From Jiangella asiatica (GTDB taxonomy: Bacteria > Actinomycetota > Actinomycetes > Jiangellales > Jiangellaceae), in assembly GCF_004349065.1 (NCBI RefSeq), contig NZ_SMKZ01000002.1:186001-250000 (forward strand): DNA of 64,000 nt, given 5' to 3'. The notes below the pieces were generated by a model. It was not told the origin of the DNA and searched no databases. It worked only from the letters and a program-made list of their open reading frames with translations. Numbering within the stretch: position 1 is the stretch's first letter; the number at the start of each line of letters is the position of its first letter. Shown in pieces: positions 56,383 to 64,000 of this stretch. Made by a program: the position numbers and the translations under genes.

Positions 56383-58062
56383 TCATCGGCGTGGGCCCAG
56401 GTGGAGCAACGCGAAAGCGGCCGCCTCGGTTCGGCTGCGGACCCCGAGCTTGGTGAGGATGTTGCCGACGTGGTTGCCGGCCGTCTTCTGGCTGATGAAC
56501 AGCCGCTCCGCGATCTCGGCGTTGGTGAGGCCGTCGGTTACCAGCGCCAGGACCTCCTTCTCTCGCTGGCTGAGTACACCGACTCCGCGCGCGCCGGTGC
56601 GGCCGCGGACACCGAGCTCGCGCAGGAACGCGGCGGCCCGATCAGCATCGGCGGCTGCCCCCATCCGGTCGAAGGCCTGCAGGGCACTGCGGGCCTCGGT
56701 GATCGCGACCCCACGATCCGTCGTCACCAGCGAGTGGGCCAGCGCCATCCGCGCCCGGCACGCCAGCAGCGGCACCCCATACGCGGCAAAGCCCCGCGCG
56801 GCGGATCGCAGCAGACCCGGGGCCTCGGTGTCCGCGCCGGCGAGCGCCACCCGGCCGCGCGCGAGCTCGGACTGCGCCCGGTGCAATCTCGATCCGGTCA
56901 TCGTCGCGACCTCGTCGATCGCGCCGGCCGAAGCCCGTGCGGATGTGTCGTCGTCGTTCGCCAGGGCGGCTTCGACGAGTTGGGCATGGACCGGCAGGGC
57001 GAGGACGGGCACCTGGGCCAGGCCGTCGAGCGCCTCGCGGAGCCGCCGTACGGCCTGGGCGGGTCGGCCCAGCGCGAGGTCGAGGCCCGCGCCTGCGACG
57101 GCGCACTCCCATTCCTCGTCGTAGCCGGTGAGCAGGACTTCGGCCTCGGCGAGCCGCCCCTGGAGCACGCGCAGCTCCACGAGTTGCGCGACCGGGTGGA
57201 GGCACCGGGGCCGCACGCCGGTGGTCGCCATCACGCTCACCGCGTCGGCCAGCTGCTGCTCCGCGGCGTCGAGCCGGCCTGTCACCAGGTAGACCCCACC
57301 GCAGCAGCCCGTGCAGAACGCCGAGATCAGGTCAGTCGCCGACGCCTCCAAGGGCACCAGCGGACCGAAGGCGTACGACGATCGGAAGTCGATGATCAAC
57401 TGCGCCCAGGGTTCCACTGTCTGGCGATCGCCCAGCCAGCCGGCTACCTCGAGCAGAGTGCACAGGGCCTCTCCGACGTACTGTACGTCCTCGCCCTCGC
57501 CCGAGGTGGCCGCCACCATCGCCTCGTTCAGGTCCGACAGGCCGGGCGCCAGCTGACCCGTGGCGACGCTGAGGGCCCCCCGACGAGCGAGAGCCACGAT
57601 TTCGAGGTCGACGTCTCCCTGGTACCGCGCGATGGCCACGGCACGGTCTGCGGCCGTGGAGGCGCGGGGACCCGGCTCGGCCGCCTCGGATTCAGCCAGC
57701 GCAATCCATCCAGCCATGCTCGCGGCGTCGTCGAGCCCGGCGAGCAGCGACTTCGCCCGGGTCAGCCAACCATCCGCCATGGCGTCGCGGTGGTAGAGAT
57801 TGCGGTACTGCCGGGAGATCCAGATCGCCACTGCGGCCGCCGTGCTGTCGCGGTGCGCACGGCGCAGCTGTGCGAAGGCCCGGGCACGGACGTCGAGTGC
57901 CTCTCCCGGGTCGCCCAGCCACCACAACGCCCTGCCCAGCCCGTCCAGGGCCTCGACGGACTCGGACGCATCCCACTCCAACCCGAAGGCGTCGCGGGCG
58001 GCCGGCCAGTCGCCTGCGGCCAGGGCGTCCTCACCTGCCGCGACGAGGTCGCGGGCGTTCAT
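56383..58062 (-). CDS. LuxR-family regulator with helical-repeat sensor region
   Basis: 559 residues, ATG 58062. Most of the protein is TPR/MalT-like helical repeats (VEALDGLGRALWWLGDPGEA, LDAAEQQLADAVSVMATTGV, LQGRLAEAEVLLTGYDEEWE). The C-terminal LuxR helix-turn-helix is at about 490-555 (LSQREKEVLALVTDGLTNAE, IAERLFISQKTAGNHVGNIL, TKLGVRSRTEAAAFALLHLG). There is no ATPase or receiver domain, so it differs from LAL and response-regulator types. The genes downstream on the same strand (SnoaL-like, small secreted protein) may be its targets. The 287 bases upstream to the next operon hold no gene I can support. Confidence 0.9.
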   Translation of the reverse strand: MNARDLVAAGEDALAAGDWPAARDAFGLEWDASESVEALDGLGRALWWLGDPGEALDVRARAFAQLRRAHRDSTAAAVAIWISRQYRNLYHRDAMADGWLTRAKSLLAGLDDAASMAGWIALAESEAAEPGPRASTAADRAVAIARYQGDVDLEIVALARRGALSVATGQLAPGLSDLNEAMVAATSGEGEDVQYVGEALCTLLEVAGWLGDRQTVEPWAQLIIDFRSSYAFGPLVPLEASATDLISAFCTGCCGGVYLVTGRLDAAEQQLADAVSVMATTGVRPRCLHPVAQLVELRVLQGRLAEAEVLLTGYDEEWECAVAGAGLDLALGRPAQAVRRLREALDGLAQVPVLALPVHAQLVEAALANDDDTSARASAGAIDEVATMTGSRLHRAQSELARGRVALAGADTEAPGLLRSAARGFAAYGVPLLACRARMALAHSLVTTDRGVAITEARSALQAFDRMGAAADADRAAAFLRELGVRGRTGARGVGVLSQREKEVLALVTDGLTNAEIAERLFISQKTAGNHVGNILTKLGVRSRTEAAAFALLHLGPRR

Positions 58063-58349
58063 CCTCCGATGATGCCACCGAACGAGTGTCGGCGGCGTGG
58101 CCCCCAGGCAGGGGACTGGCCGGGCTGTCCGACCGAGTCACCGCCCGACCCTTGCACCGCAAGATCGAGCGGCCCGGCGGAGGGGCCCTCCTGCTGAAGT
58201 CCGGGCCTCCGGTTCACATCAGTGCTGCGACGCGGTCCGGAGGACCTCGGTTGTTCCAGCGGCCGGTGCCAGCGACGATTTGACGGAAGCGATCCTCCGC
58301 GCCTGTCACGCCGGACTCGGCGTGGCGCCAGGCGTCCCGGCTGGGCCCG

Positions 58350-59390
58350 TCAGCGCAGTGCGTCGGGGTTCACCAGGCCCGGCGGCCGGGTCCCGGCCAG
58401 GTACGCCGCCACGGAGGCGGCTGCCTGCGACGCCGCGCGGTGGGCGGTCTGTCGGGTCGCGCCGGCCAGGTGTGGCGTCATGACCACGCGGTCCGAGCGC
58501 AGCAGTGGCCAGTCAGGTGCCGGCGGCTCGGTGGGGAAGACGTCGAAGCCGGCGCCGGCCAGGTGGCCGCCGTCCAGGGCGGCGGCGAGCGCGTCGTAGT
58601 CGACCAGCCCGCCGCGGGCGGAGTTGACCAGGTAGCTGCCCGGTCGCATGGCCGCCAGCGCGGCGGCGTCGATCATGCCGGTGGTCTCGGGGGTCAGCCG
58701 GGCGTGCAGGCTGACCACGTCGCTGCGCTCCAGCAGCTCCGGCAGGCCGACCAGCGAGACGTCGGGCTCGAGGGAGCCGGCGTCCACGAACGGGTCGGCC
58801 ACCAGCACGTGGGCGTCGAAGGCCCGCAGGATGCGTGCGACTCGCCGGCCGATCGCGCCGTAGCCGACCAGCCCGACCGTCGACCCGCCCAGCTCGAGGC
58901 CGCACTCGTCGTAGGCGTAGAGGTCGCTGCGCCACTGCCCGGCCGCGACGGTGCCGTGGATGCGGGGGATCGCCCGCACGGTGCTGAGGATCAGCGTGAC
59001 GGCGTGCTCGGCGGCCGCGACGGCGTTGCGTCCGGGCGTGTTGCACACGAGCACGCCCCGCTTCGTGCACTCCTCGACGTTGACGTTCACCGGCCCGCCC
59101 CGGGTGCAGACGACCAGCCGCAACGACGGTGTCGCGTCCAGCAGGCGCCGTGTCACCGGCCCCATCTGGGTGACGATCACCTCGACGCCGTCGACCAACG
59201 CGAGCAGGTCGTCCTCGACGTCGGAGGCCTCGTCGACCTCGGCGACGCGGCCGAACGGCACGTGCGGCCACGGCAGCTCCAGCGTCCGCAGTTCGAGCTG
59301 TGCCGGCGGCGATCCCACCGCCGCCCGCAGCTCGTCGGCCAGGAGCTCGTTGCGGACGAAATCGTCCCCGGCCAGCAGGATCAGGCTCAT
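58350..59390 (-). CDS. D-isomer-specific 2-hydroxyacid dehydrogenase
   Basis: 346 residues, ATG 59390 inside the stop of the FGGY kinase (ATGA). NAD fold: GGSTVGLVGYGAIGRRVARI near residue 160-180. Catalytic triad: Arg in LVNSARGGLVDYDALAAALD near 255, Glu in GAGFDVFPTEPPAPDWPL near 285, His in VVMTPHLAGATRQTAHRAA near 305. Similar to phosphoglycerate-dehydrogenase-like enzymes that oxidise or reduce sugar acids. Last gene of the sugar operon; it presumably handles the phosphorylated sugar or acid made upstream. Confidence 0.92.
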   Translation of the reverse strand: MSLILLAGDDFVRNELLADELRAAVGSPPAQLELRTLELPWPHVPFGRVAEVDEASDVEDDLLALVDGVEVIVTQMGPVTRRLLDATPSLRLVVCTRGGPVNVNVEECTKRGVLVCNTPGRNAVAAAEHAVTLILSTVRAIPRIHGTVAAGQWRSDLYAYDECGLELGGSTVGLVGYGAIGRRVARILRAFDAHVLVADPFVDAGSLEPDVSLVGLPELLERSDVVSLHARLTPETTGMIDAAALAAMRPGSYLVNSARGGLVDYDALAAALDGGHLAGAGFDVFPTEPPAPDWPLLRSDRVVMTPHLAGATRQTAHRAASQAAASVAAYLAGTRPPGLVNPDALR

Positions 59391-60844
59391 GCGTCCCCTC
59401 TCGAACCAGTGCCCGCCCAGACCTCCCGGGCGCGTTCGACCCGGTCGAGGTAGTCGGCGAAGGCGTCGTCGTACAGCGATCGCGACGACGGCGTCGGCGT
59501 CACGGTGTGGGCGGGGATCGGCCAGCCGGGCGACTCCCCGCGCGCTTCCAGGGCCGACAGGACCGCGCCGTAGGCACCGGCCTGCGGCACCTCGACCACG
59601 TCCAGCGGCCGGCCGAGCACGTCGGCGAAGAGTTGGGTCCACTCCGCGCTCTGCGCGCCGCCGCCGCAGACGGCCAGCCGGCCGGTCAGTCCGGCGGCGT
59701 CGAAGCAGTGCCTGGCGGCGAACGCGAGCCCTTCGCACAGCGCGCGGACGAGGTCGGCGCGGGTGGTGCCGAGGTGCAGGCCGTCGAACCGGCCGCGGGC
59801 CGACGCCTCGACGAACGGTGCCCGCTCGCCGGACGCGGACCAGTACGGCAGCACCCGGACGCCGCGCGCCCCGGCCGGCGAGTCCGCCAGCAGCGACGCC
59901 AGTGCGGAGACGTCGGCGCCCAGCAGGTCGAGCAGCCAGCCCAGCGACGCGGTCCCGACCATGGCCGGCATGGCCCGCAGCCACCGCCCGTCCTGCCAGG
60001 TGCCCAGCAGCAGGCCGGCCCGGTGCCCGATCGGCGCGGGGTCGTCGGTGACCACCTGGCAGGCCAGCGTGGTGCCGATGATCAGCAGGCCGTCGCCGGG
60101 CGAGACGATGCCGCTGCCGCGCGCGGAGGCCAGCAGGTCGTACGGTCCGGCGCTCACCGGCGTCCCGGCCGGCACGCCCAGGTCGGCCGCCGCGGCGGCC
60201 GCGAGCGGCGCGGCCGGCCCGCCCGGCCCGACCACCGGCGGCAGCAGCTCGCGGCGGTGCGACAGGCCGGTGAGCTCGAGGATCTCGTCGGACCAGTCCC
60301 GCCGGACCGGGTCGAGGAACGGGTACGACGCGTCGGAGACGTCGATGGCCCGCTCGCCGGTGAGCCGGCCGAACATCGTCCCGACACAGTGCCCGGCGGT
60401 GGCGGCGCGGCCCAGCACCGCCGGCTCGTCCCGGTCCAGCACCGCCAGGATGGCCGCCGACGCGCCCGGGAAGATCATGCCGCCGTTGCGGGCCAGGATG
60501 GCGTCGGCGGTGCCGTCGCGGTCCCAGGTCCGCACGATGTCGGCCGCGCGGCCGTCCAGCCAGGACGCCGCGGGGCGCACCGCGCTGCCCGCGCCGTCGG
60601 TGAGCCAGCAGCCGTCGCCCTGGCCGGTCAGCGCCACCAGGTCCGGGTCGCCGGGCAGGTCGACCGCGACCGCACGCACTACCGCACCGACCGAGCCCGC
60701 GACCGCGTCGATGTCCTGCTCGACCCGGCCGTCCTCGCCGTGCGTCAGCTCGGTGGGGACGCTGTGCACGCACAGCTCCGAGCCGTCCGCGGCGTACCCG
60801 ACGGCCTTCGTGAGGGACGTGCCGATGTCGACCCCGATGTACAT
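59387..60844 (-). CDS. FGGY-family carbohydrate kinase (first)
   Basis: 485 residues, ATG 60844. N-terminal phosphate-1 motif MYIGVDIGTSLTKAVGYAAD, the catalytic Asp region AASWLDGRAADIVR near 95, and C-terminal LTGRLAVCGGGAQSAEWTQL, FADVLGRPLDVVEVPQAGAY, GAVLSALEARG near 395-440. Sugar or polyol kinase resembling the xylulokinase/erythritol-kinase branch. Coupled to the dehydrogenase; 45 bases after the DeoR gene. Sugar not determined. Confidence 0.93.
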   Translation of the reverse strand: MYIGVDIGTSLTKAVGYAADGSELCVHSVPTELTHGEDGRVEQDIDAVAGSVGAVVRAVAVDLPGDPDLVALTGQGDGCWLTDGAGSAVRPAASWLDGRAADIVRTWDRDGTADAILARNGGMIFPGASAAILAVLDRDEPAVLGRAATAGHCVGTMFGRLTGERAIDVSDASYPFLDPVRRDWSDEILELTGLSHRRELLPPVVGPGGPAAPLAAAAAADLGVPAGTPVSAGPYDLLASARGSGIVSPGDGLLIIGTTLACQVVTDDPAPIGHRAGLLLGTWQDGRWLRAMPAMVGTASLGWLLDLLGADVSALASLLADSPAGARGVRVLPYWSASGERAPFVEASARGRFDGLHLGTTRADLVRALCEGLAFAARHCFDAAGLTGRLAVCGGGAQSAEWTQLFADVLGRPLDVVEVPQAGAYGAVLSALEARGESPGWPIPAHTVTPTPSSRSLYDDAFADYLDRVERAREVWAGTGSRGDA

Positions 60845-60889
60845 GATCGCCTCCTCGCGAGCGGTACCGGTCAGCCGGTGGCCGGTGCG

Positions 60890-61678
60890 TCAGTCGGTCT
60901 CCAGCGGCGCGACGTGCACGTTCACTCGGCGCTCCCGCAGCGCCCGGACGACGTCGGGCGGCGCGCCGCCGTCCACCACGACGTCGTCGAAGTCGGTCAG
61001 TGGTGCGAGCTGGTGCAGTGCGGTGCCGCCCAGCTTGGTGTGGTCCATGAGCAGGACCTTGCGGTTCGCCGAGCGCATCATCGCCCGCTTGACCAGGACG
61101 ATCTCCTGCTCCTGGTGGTAGGCGAGGCCGGCCGACGCCGCCGACGTCGACGTGAGCAGCACGTCGGCGCGCAGCGCCTCGATCGCCTCGATGCACGGGA
61201 CGCCGAGGAAGGAGTCGTGGGTCGGGTAGTACTCCCCGCCCAGCGCCATGAGCCGCACCCCGGGCTGCCGGGCGACCTCGTTGACCATCCGCAGGAAGTT
61301 CGTGATCACGGTGAGCGGGGTGATCTCGGGGAGCAGGCCCGCCACCTCGAGCGTCGTCGTGGAGTCGTCGAGCATGACCGCCATGCCGGGCTCGATCATG
61401 GTCCGCGCGTACCGGGCGATGGCGGCCTTCTCCGCCCTCGCGGTGCGCAGCCGGTAGACGACGTTGCTCTCGAACACGCTCGACGGCTGAGCGCTCACGC
61501 CGCCGCGGAACTTGCGCACCACGCCCTGGCGCTCCAGCTCGTCGAGGTCGCGGTGGACCGTCATGATGCTGACGCCGAAAGTATCCGCGAGCTGGCTGGC
61601 CGACACCGAGCCCTCGCGCAGGACGTGGTCGGCGATCCGGTCCTGCCGGTCGTGGCGTGACGTCGGCCGCTCAACCAT
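60890..61678 (-). CDS. DeoR-family transcriptional regulator
   Basis: 262 residues. Helix-turn-helix at about 8-60 (HDRQDRIADHVLREGSVSAS, QLADTFGVSIMTVHRDLDEL, ERQGVVRKFRGG). DeoR sensor domain: VMLDDSTTTLEVAGLLPEIT, VLLTSTSAASAGLAYHQEQE, KVLLMDHTKLGGTALHQLAP. Binds sugar phosphates in this family, so probably the operon's local repressor. Its 5' end overlaps the phosphatase gene by eight bases. A candidate operator lies at 63827-63844. Confidence 0.94.
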   Translation of the reverse strand: MVERPTSRHDRQDRIADHVLREGSVSASQLADTFGVSIMTVHRDLDELERQGVVRKFRGGVSAQPSSVFESNVVYRLRTARAEKAAIARYARTMIEPGMAVMLDDSTTTLEVAGLLPEITPLTVITNFLRMVNEVARQPGVRLMALGGEYYPTHDSFLGVPCIEAIEALRADVLLTSTSAASAGLAYHQEQEIVLVKRAMMRSANRKVLLMDHTKLGGTALHQLAPLTDFDDVVVDGGAPPDVVRALRERRVNVHVAPLETD

Positions 61679-62309
61679 CGCTGCCGCCGGGCCGGTTGAA
61701 GTGCTCCAGGGTGACGGTGCCGTCGGCGGCGAAGGTCAGCGCGGTGGTCGCGGTCGGCTCCGGGCCGCGCAACGCTGTGCGGTAGGCCCGCAGCGGGACG
61801 CCCACCAGCCGGCACAGCACGAGCCGGATCATCGTGTTGTGGCCCACGACGAGGACGTGCTGGCCGGCGTGCCGGGCGGCGATCTCACGCAGCGCCCGCT
61901 CGGCCCGGTCGGCGGCCGCCGCCGGGTGCTCACCGCCGGGCAGATGGTGCTCGACGGGGTCGCGCAGGAACCGCTCGACGGCGCCGGGGTCCACGGCGCG
62001 CAGCTCCGACAGCATCATCCCCTCGGCGCTGCCGAAGTCCAGCTCGCGCAGCCGGGCGTCGACGCCGACCGACAGGCCGGTCGCGGCGGCCACCGTGCCG
62101 GCGGTCTCGCGGGAACGCAGCAGGTCCGAGGCGTACAACGCGTCCGGGCGCGCTCGCGCGGCCCAGCCGGCCAGGGCCTCGGCCTGCCGCCGCCCGACGT
62201 CGTCGATCCCGATGTCGCTGGAGCCGGTGTAGCGATTGCCCTCGTGCCAGGGCGTGCGCCCGTGCCGAGCCAGGGTCACGAGGGTGGGTGGCGTGTTCGG
62301 CTGCGTCAT
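61671..62309 (-). CDS. Histidine phosphatase (phosphoglycerate-mutase-like)
   Basis: 212 residues, ATG 62309 overlapping the kinase stop. The phosphohistidine motif is LVTLARHGRTPWHEGNRYTG near residue 15. It continues with LYASDLLRSRETAGTVAAAT, LRELDFGSAEGMMLSELRAV and HVLVVGHNTMIRLVLCRLVG near 155 with the second His. In this operon it could dephosphorylate a sugar phosphate. Distinguishing mutase from phosphatase by motif alone is not possible, but the small size and context favour phosphatase. Confidence 0.92.
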   Translation of the reverse strand: MTQPNTPPTLVTLARHGRTPWHEGNRYTGSSDIGIDDVGRRQAEALAGWAARARPDALYASDLLRSRETAGTVAAATGLSVGVDARLRELDFGSAEGMMLSELRAVDPGAVERFLRDPVEHHLPGGEHPAAAADRAERALREIAARHAGQHVLVVGHNTMIRLVLCRLVGVPLRAYRTALRGPEPTATTALTFAADGTVTLEHFNRPGGSDG

Positions 62310-63772
62310 GGCCGGCTGCCGGTGAGGGAGGCGGTGCCGAGGTAGCCCCGGCGGACCAGCTCGGCGGTGAGCCGTTCGTAGCCGGCGGACAGCCGCTCGT
62401 GGGCGCCGGGCCGGGGCTCGACGACGGCGCGCCGGCCGACCATGCGCGCGGCCCGGTCGGTGACCCGCCTGCCGCGCGCCGACGCCAGCACCGCCATGCC
62501 GAACGCCGGCTCCGGCGTGGCGGGCAGCACCAGCGGCCGGCCGAGCACGTCGGCGCGCAGCTGGTTCCAGTAGTCGTTGCGGGTGGCCCCGCCGGTCACG
62601 CTGATCTCGCCGCCGACGTCGGCGCCGATGGCGGCCAGGTGCTCGATGCACAGCCGCTCGACGAACGCCACACCCTGCAACAGCGCCGCGTACCGCTCGG
62701 CCGGGCCGCTGACCTCGCCGAGCTGGAAGCCGACCGCGTCGGGCCGGACGAAGGGGAACCGCTCGCCGCGCGCGGTCAGCGGATACATGACCGCGCCGGC
62801 CGGTTCGAACCCGGCGGCTTCGGCGCTGAGGGCGTCGAGGTCGTCGGTGCTGAACTCGGCGGCGACGGCACCGGCACCGACGTTGGACGCCCCGCCGGGC
62901 AGCCAGCCGCCGTCGGGATGCAGGTGGCTGTAGACGGCACCGTCGGGGTCCTCGATCAGCGTGGTCGACACGCCCTTGAGCACCAGCGTCGTGCCGAGGA
63001 CGGAGTTCCAGGAGCCCGCCGCCAGCGCGCCGGCCGCGATCTGCGCCGCGCACCCGTCGGTCATGCCGGCCACCACTGCCGTGCCGGCGGGGATGCCGGT
63101 GTGGGCGGCCGCCTCGGCGGTGACCGTCCCCAGCTCCGCTCCCGGACGGACGACCTCGGGCAGCGTGGCAGGGTCGACGGCGGCCGCCTCGAGCAGCGCC
63201 GCGTCCCAGCGGCCGGCGACGACGTCGTAGCCGGACTTCAGCGCGTGGCTGGTGTCGGTGCGCACCCGGTGCCCGACGAGGCCGGCGGCGATGACGTCGG
63301 CACTGTGCGCGACGTACCGGGGCGCCGGGCCGGTGCGGGTGTGGTGCCGGAACAGCCAGTCGATCTTCGGTAGCGCCCAGGAGAGCTGGATGCCGCGGGC
63401 GACCCGACGGTTGATCCGGTCGAGCTCGTCGACGGCACGGGCGTCGTCGTACATCAGTGCCGGGGTCAGCGGCGCGCCGCGGTCGTCGGTGAGCAGGACG
63501 GTTCCGGACGTGCTGCAGATGGCGACGGCGCTGGCTCGGGCCCCGCCGCCGGGCAGCGCGGCGAAGGCCTGTCGCGACGCCGCGCCGAGCGCCTCCCACC
63601 ACTGGTGCGGGTCCTGCTCGTGCTGCCGCATACGGACGCTGCGGCGCCGGCTCTCCAGCGGCGCCGAACCTAGGGCCAGCACCCGGCCGCCGTCGTCGAC
63701 CACCATCACCCGGACGCTCTGGGTGCCGATGTCGACGCCGACCCACCTCGCGCCTGCCGGACTCGGCTCCAT
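62306..63772 (-). CDS. FGGY-family carbohydrate kinase (second)
   Basis: 488 residues from ATG 63772; GTG 63778 and ATG 63832 are possible earlier starts, but the latter lies within the likely promoter. ATP-binding starts with ARWVGVDIGTQSVRVMVVDD. Then AVAICSTSGTVLLTDDRGAP, LTPALMYDDARAVDELDRIN with the catalytic Asp, GTTLVLKGVS, and GGEISVTGGATRNDYWNQLR, ADVLGRPLVLPATPEPAFGM near the C-terminus. It resembles xylulokinase/ribulokinase relatives and differs clearly from the kinase at 59387, so the operon may phosphorylate two different sugars or both anomers/isomers. First gene of the operon. Confidence 0.92.
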   Translation of the reverse strand: MEPSPAGARWVGVDIGTQSVRVMVVDDGGRVLALGSAPLESRRRSVRMRQHEQDPHQWWEALGAASRQAFAALPGGGARASAVAICSTSGTVLLTDDRGAPLTPALMYDDARAVDELDRINRRVARGIQLSWALPKIDWLFRHHTRTGPAPRYVAHSADVIAAGLVGHRVRTDTSHALKSGYDVVAGRWDAALLEAAAVDPATLPEVVRPGAELGTVTAEAAAHTGIPAGTAVVAGMTDGCAAQIAAGALAAGSWNSVLGTTLVLKGVSTTLIEDPDGAVYSHLHPDGGWLPGGASNVGAGAVAAEFSTDDLDALSAEAAGFEPAGAVMYPLTARGERFPFVRPDAVGFQLGEVSGPAERYAALLQGVAFVERLCIEHLAAIGADVGGEISVTGGATRNDYWNQLRADVLGRPLVLPATPEPAFGMAVLASARGRRVTDRAARMVGRRAVVEPRPGAHERLSAGYERLTAELVRRGYLGTASLTGSRP

Positions 63773-63826
63773 GTGCACCCCGTCGCGATCGGTCTCCAGG
63801 ACTAGCCCGACACGATATCGCATAGA

Positions 63827-63844
63827 TAACACTAAGCTTTGTTA
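63827..63844. promoter_or_regulatory. Inverted repeat, candidate DeoR operator
   Basis: TAACA-CTAAGCTT-TGTTA lies in an A/T-rich stretch between the FGGY operon and the divergent plus-strand gene, where a shared operator would be expected. TATCTATG-like text next to it could supply the -10 box of the operon. Confidence 0.4.
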
Positions 63845-63953
63845 AACCTATCCGAACGGATGGTGGAACCCCGTGACGACCAACGGCGAACCCCCGAACC
63901 TGGCCGCGCGCCGAACGGGCCTCTCGACCCGGCGCTCCGCCACACTGGGTGGC

Positions 63954-64000
63954 ATGACGTCCGCCACCCGCAGCCAGCCGCCGTCCCGGCGGACCCAGGC
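63954..64000 (+). CDS. Start of a divergent gene, product unknown (runs off the window)
   Basis: ATG 63954 opens a frame reading MTSATRSQPPSRRTQ to the window edge; an in-frame GTG at 63873 could start it earlier. The basic, Ser/Pro-rich N-terminus resembles the cytoplasmic tails of sugar ABC permeases, and position opposite a sugar-kinase operon makes a transporter plausible, but only about 16 residues are visible. Confidence 0.35.
   Translation, partial: MTSATRSQPPSRRTQ

Noticed and set aside
58063-58349. Possible small gene between the LuxR gene and the sugar operon
   Set aside because: Short open frames exist on both strands, but none has a ribosome site, codon texture or recognisable product.

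Overview
The window is high-GC DNA with many GTG starts, ATGA stop/start overlaps, Tat signals, an F420-type LLM oxidoreductase, a mycothiol-type thioredoxin-fold nitroreductase and sugar ABC transporters that lack their own ATPase. This points to a filamentous or soil actinobacterium; a Jiangella- or Streptomyces-like organism would fit, but the sequence alone does not decide the genus. I see no rRNA, tRNA, CRISPR array, prophage or insertion sequence.

Left edge (1-711): the start of a class I DAHP synthase gene (minus strand). In front of it is what looks like a complete transcription attenuator: a promoter, a probably leaderless 17-residue leader peptide with adjacent Tyr-Phe codons, an alternative 12-bp stem and a terminator hairpin.

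740-33840: a large glycan-utilisation locus. An IclR regulator faces a sugar ABC transporter (two permeases and a Tat/lipoprotein binding protein). Then follow a PhoD phosphatase, an orphan discoidin-domain protein, two related toroid-fold glycan-active proteins (one exported, one apparently not), two GH31 enzymes, a GH78 alpha-L-rhamnosidase, a wrecked PL8 lyase remnant, two more exported toroid-fold enzymes, a BNR_4 beta-propeller protein (PL42-like), a GH105/GH88-like unsaturated uronyl hydrolase and an enolase-superfamily sugar-acid enzyme. My inference is that rhamnose and uronic acid residues of an acidic, possibly phosphorylated polysaccharide are cut outside the cell by lyases and hydrolases. 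Oligomers would be imported and unsaturated uronic ends removed inside. Four proteins end in similar discoidin modules, and both GH31 enzymes carry a golvesin-like module. One GH31 also carries the remains of an SGNH esterase that has lost its catalytic core.

33984-40301: an orphan VirD4/TraG-type ATPase coupled to an M48 membrane protease, an amidase plus LLM oxidoreductase, and a second IclR regulator very similar to the first. Four related palindromic repeats lie between genes in 33.8-46.4 kb; some of them supply the stop codons of the genes they touch.

40348-50035: housekeeping and redox genes: aminopeptidase N, a frameshifted nitroreductase, rpiB, a small overlapping gene, an Nei-type glycosylase and a PP2C/SpoIIE phosphatase. 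Then comes an amine-oxidation group (Tat-exported RidA-like protein and flavin amine oxidase) with a TetR regulator and a divergent cupin that share a long operator palindrome.

50285-58062: regulatory genes: YCII plus ECF42-type sigma factor, a second ECF sigma factor with a membrane partner, several small or unrecognised proteins, a SnoaL-like protein and a LuxR-type regulator with helical repeats.

58350-64000: a minus-strand, translationally coupled sugar operon (FGGY kinase, histidine phosphatase, DeoR regulator, second FGGY kinase, 2-hydroxyacid dehydrogenase). It faces the start of a divergent plus-strand gene that runs off the window.
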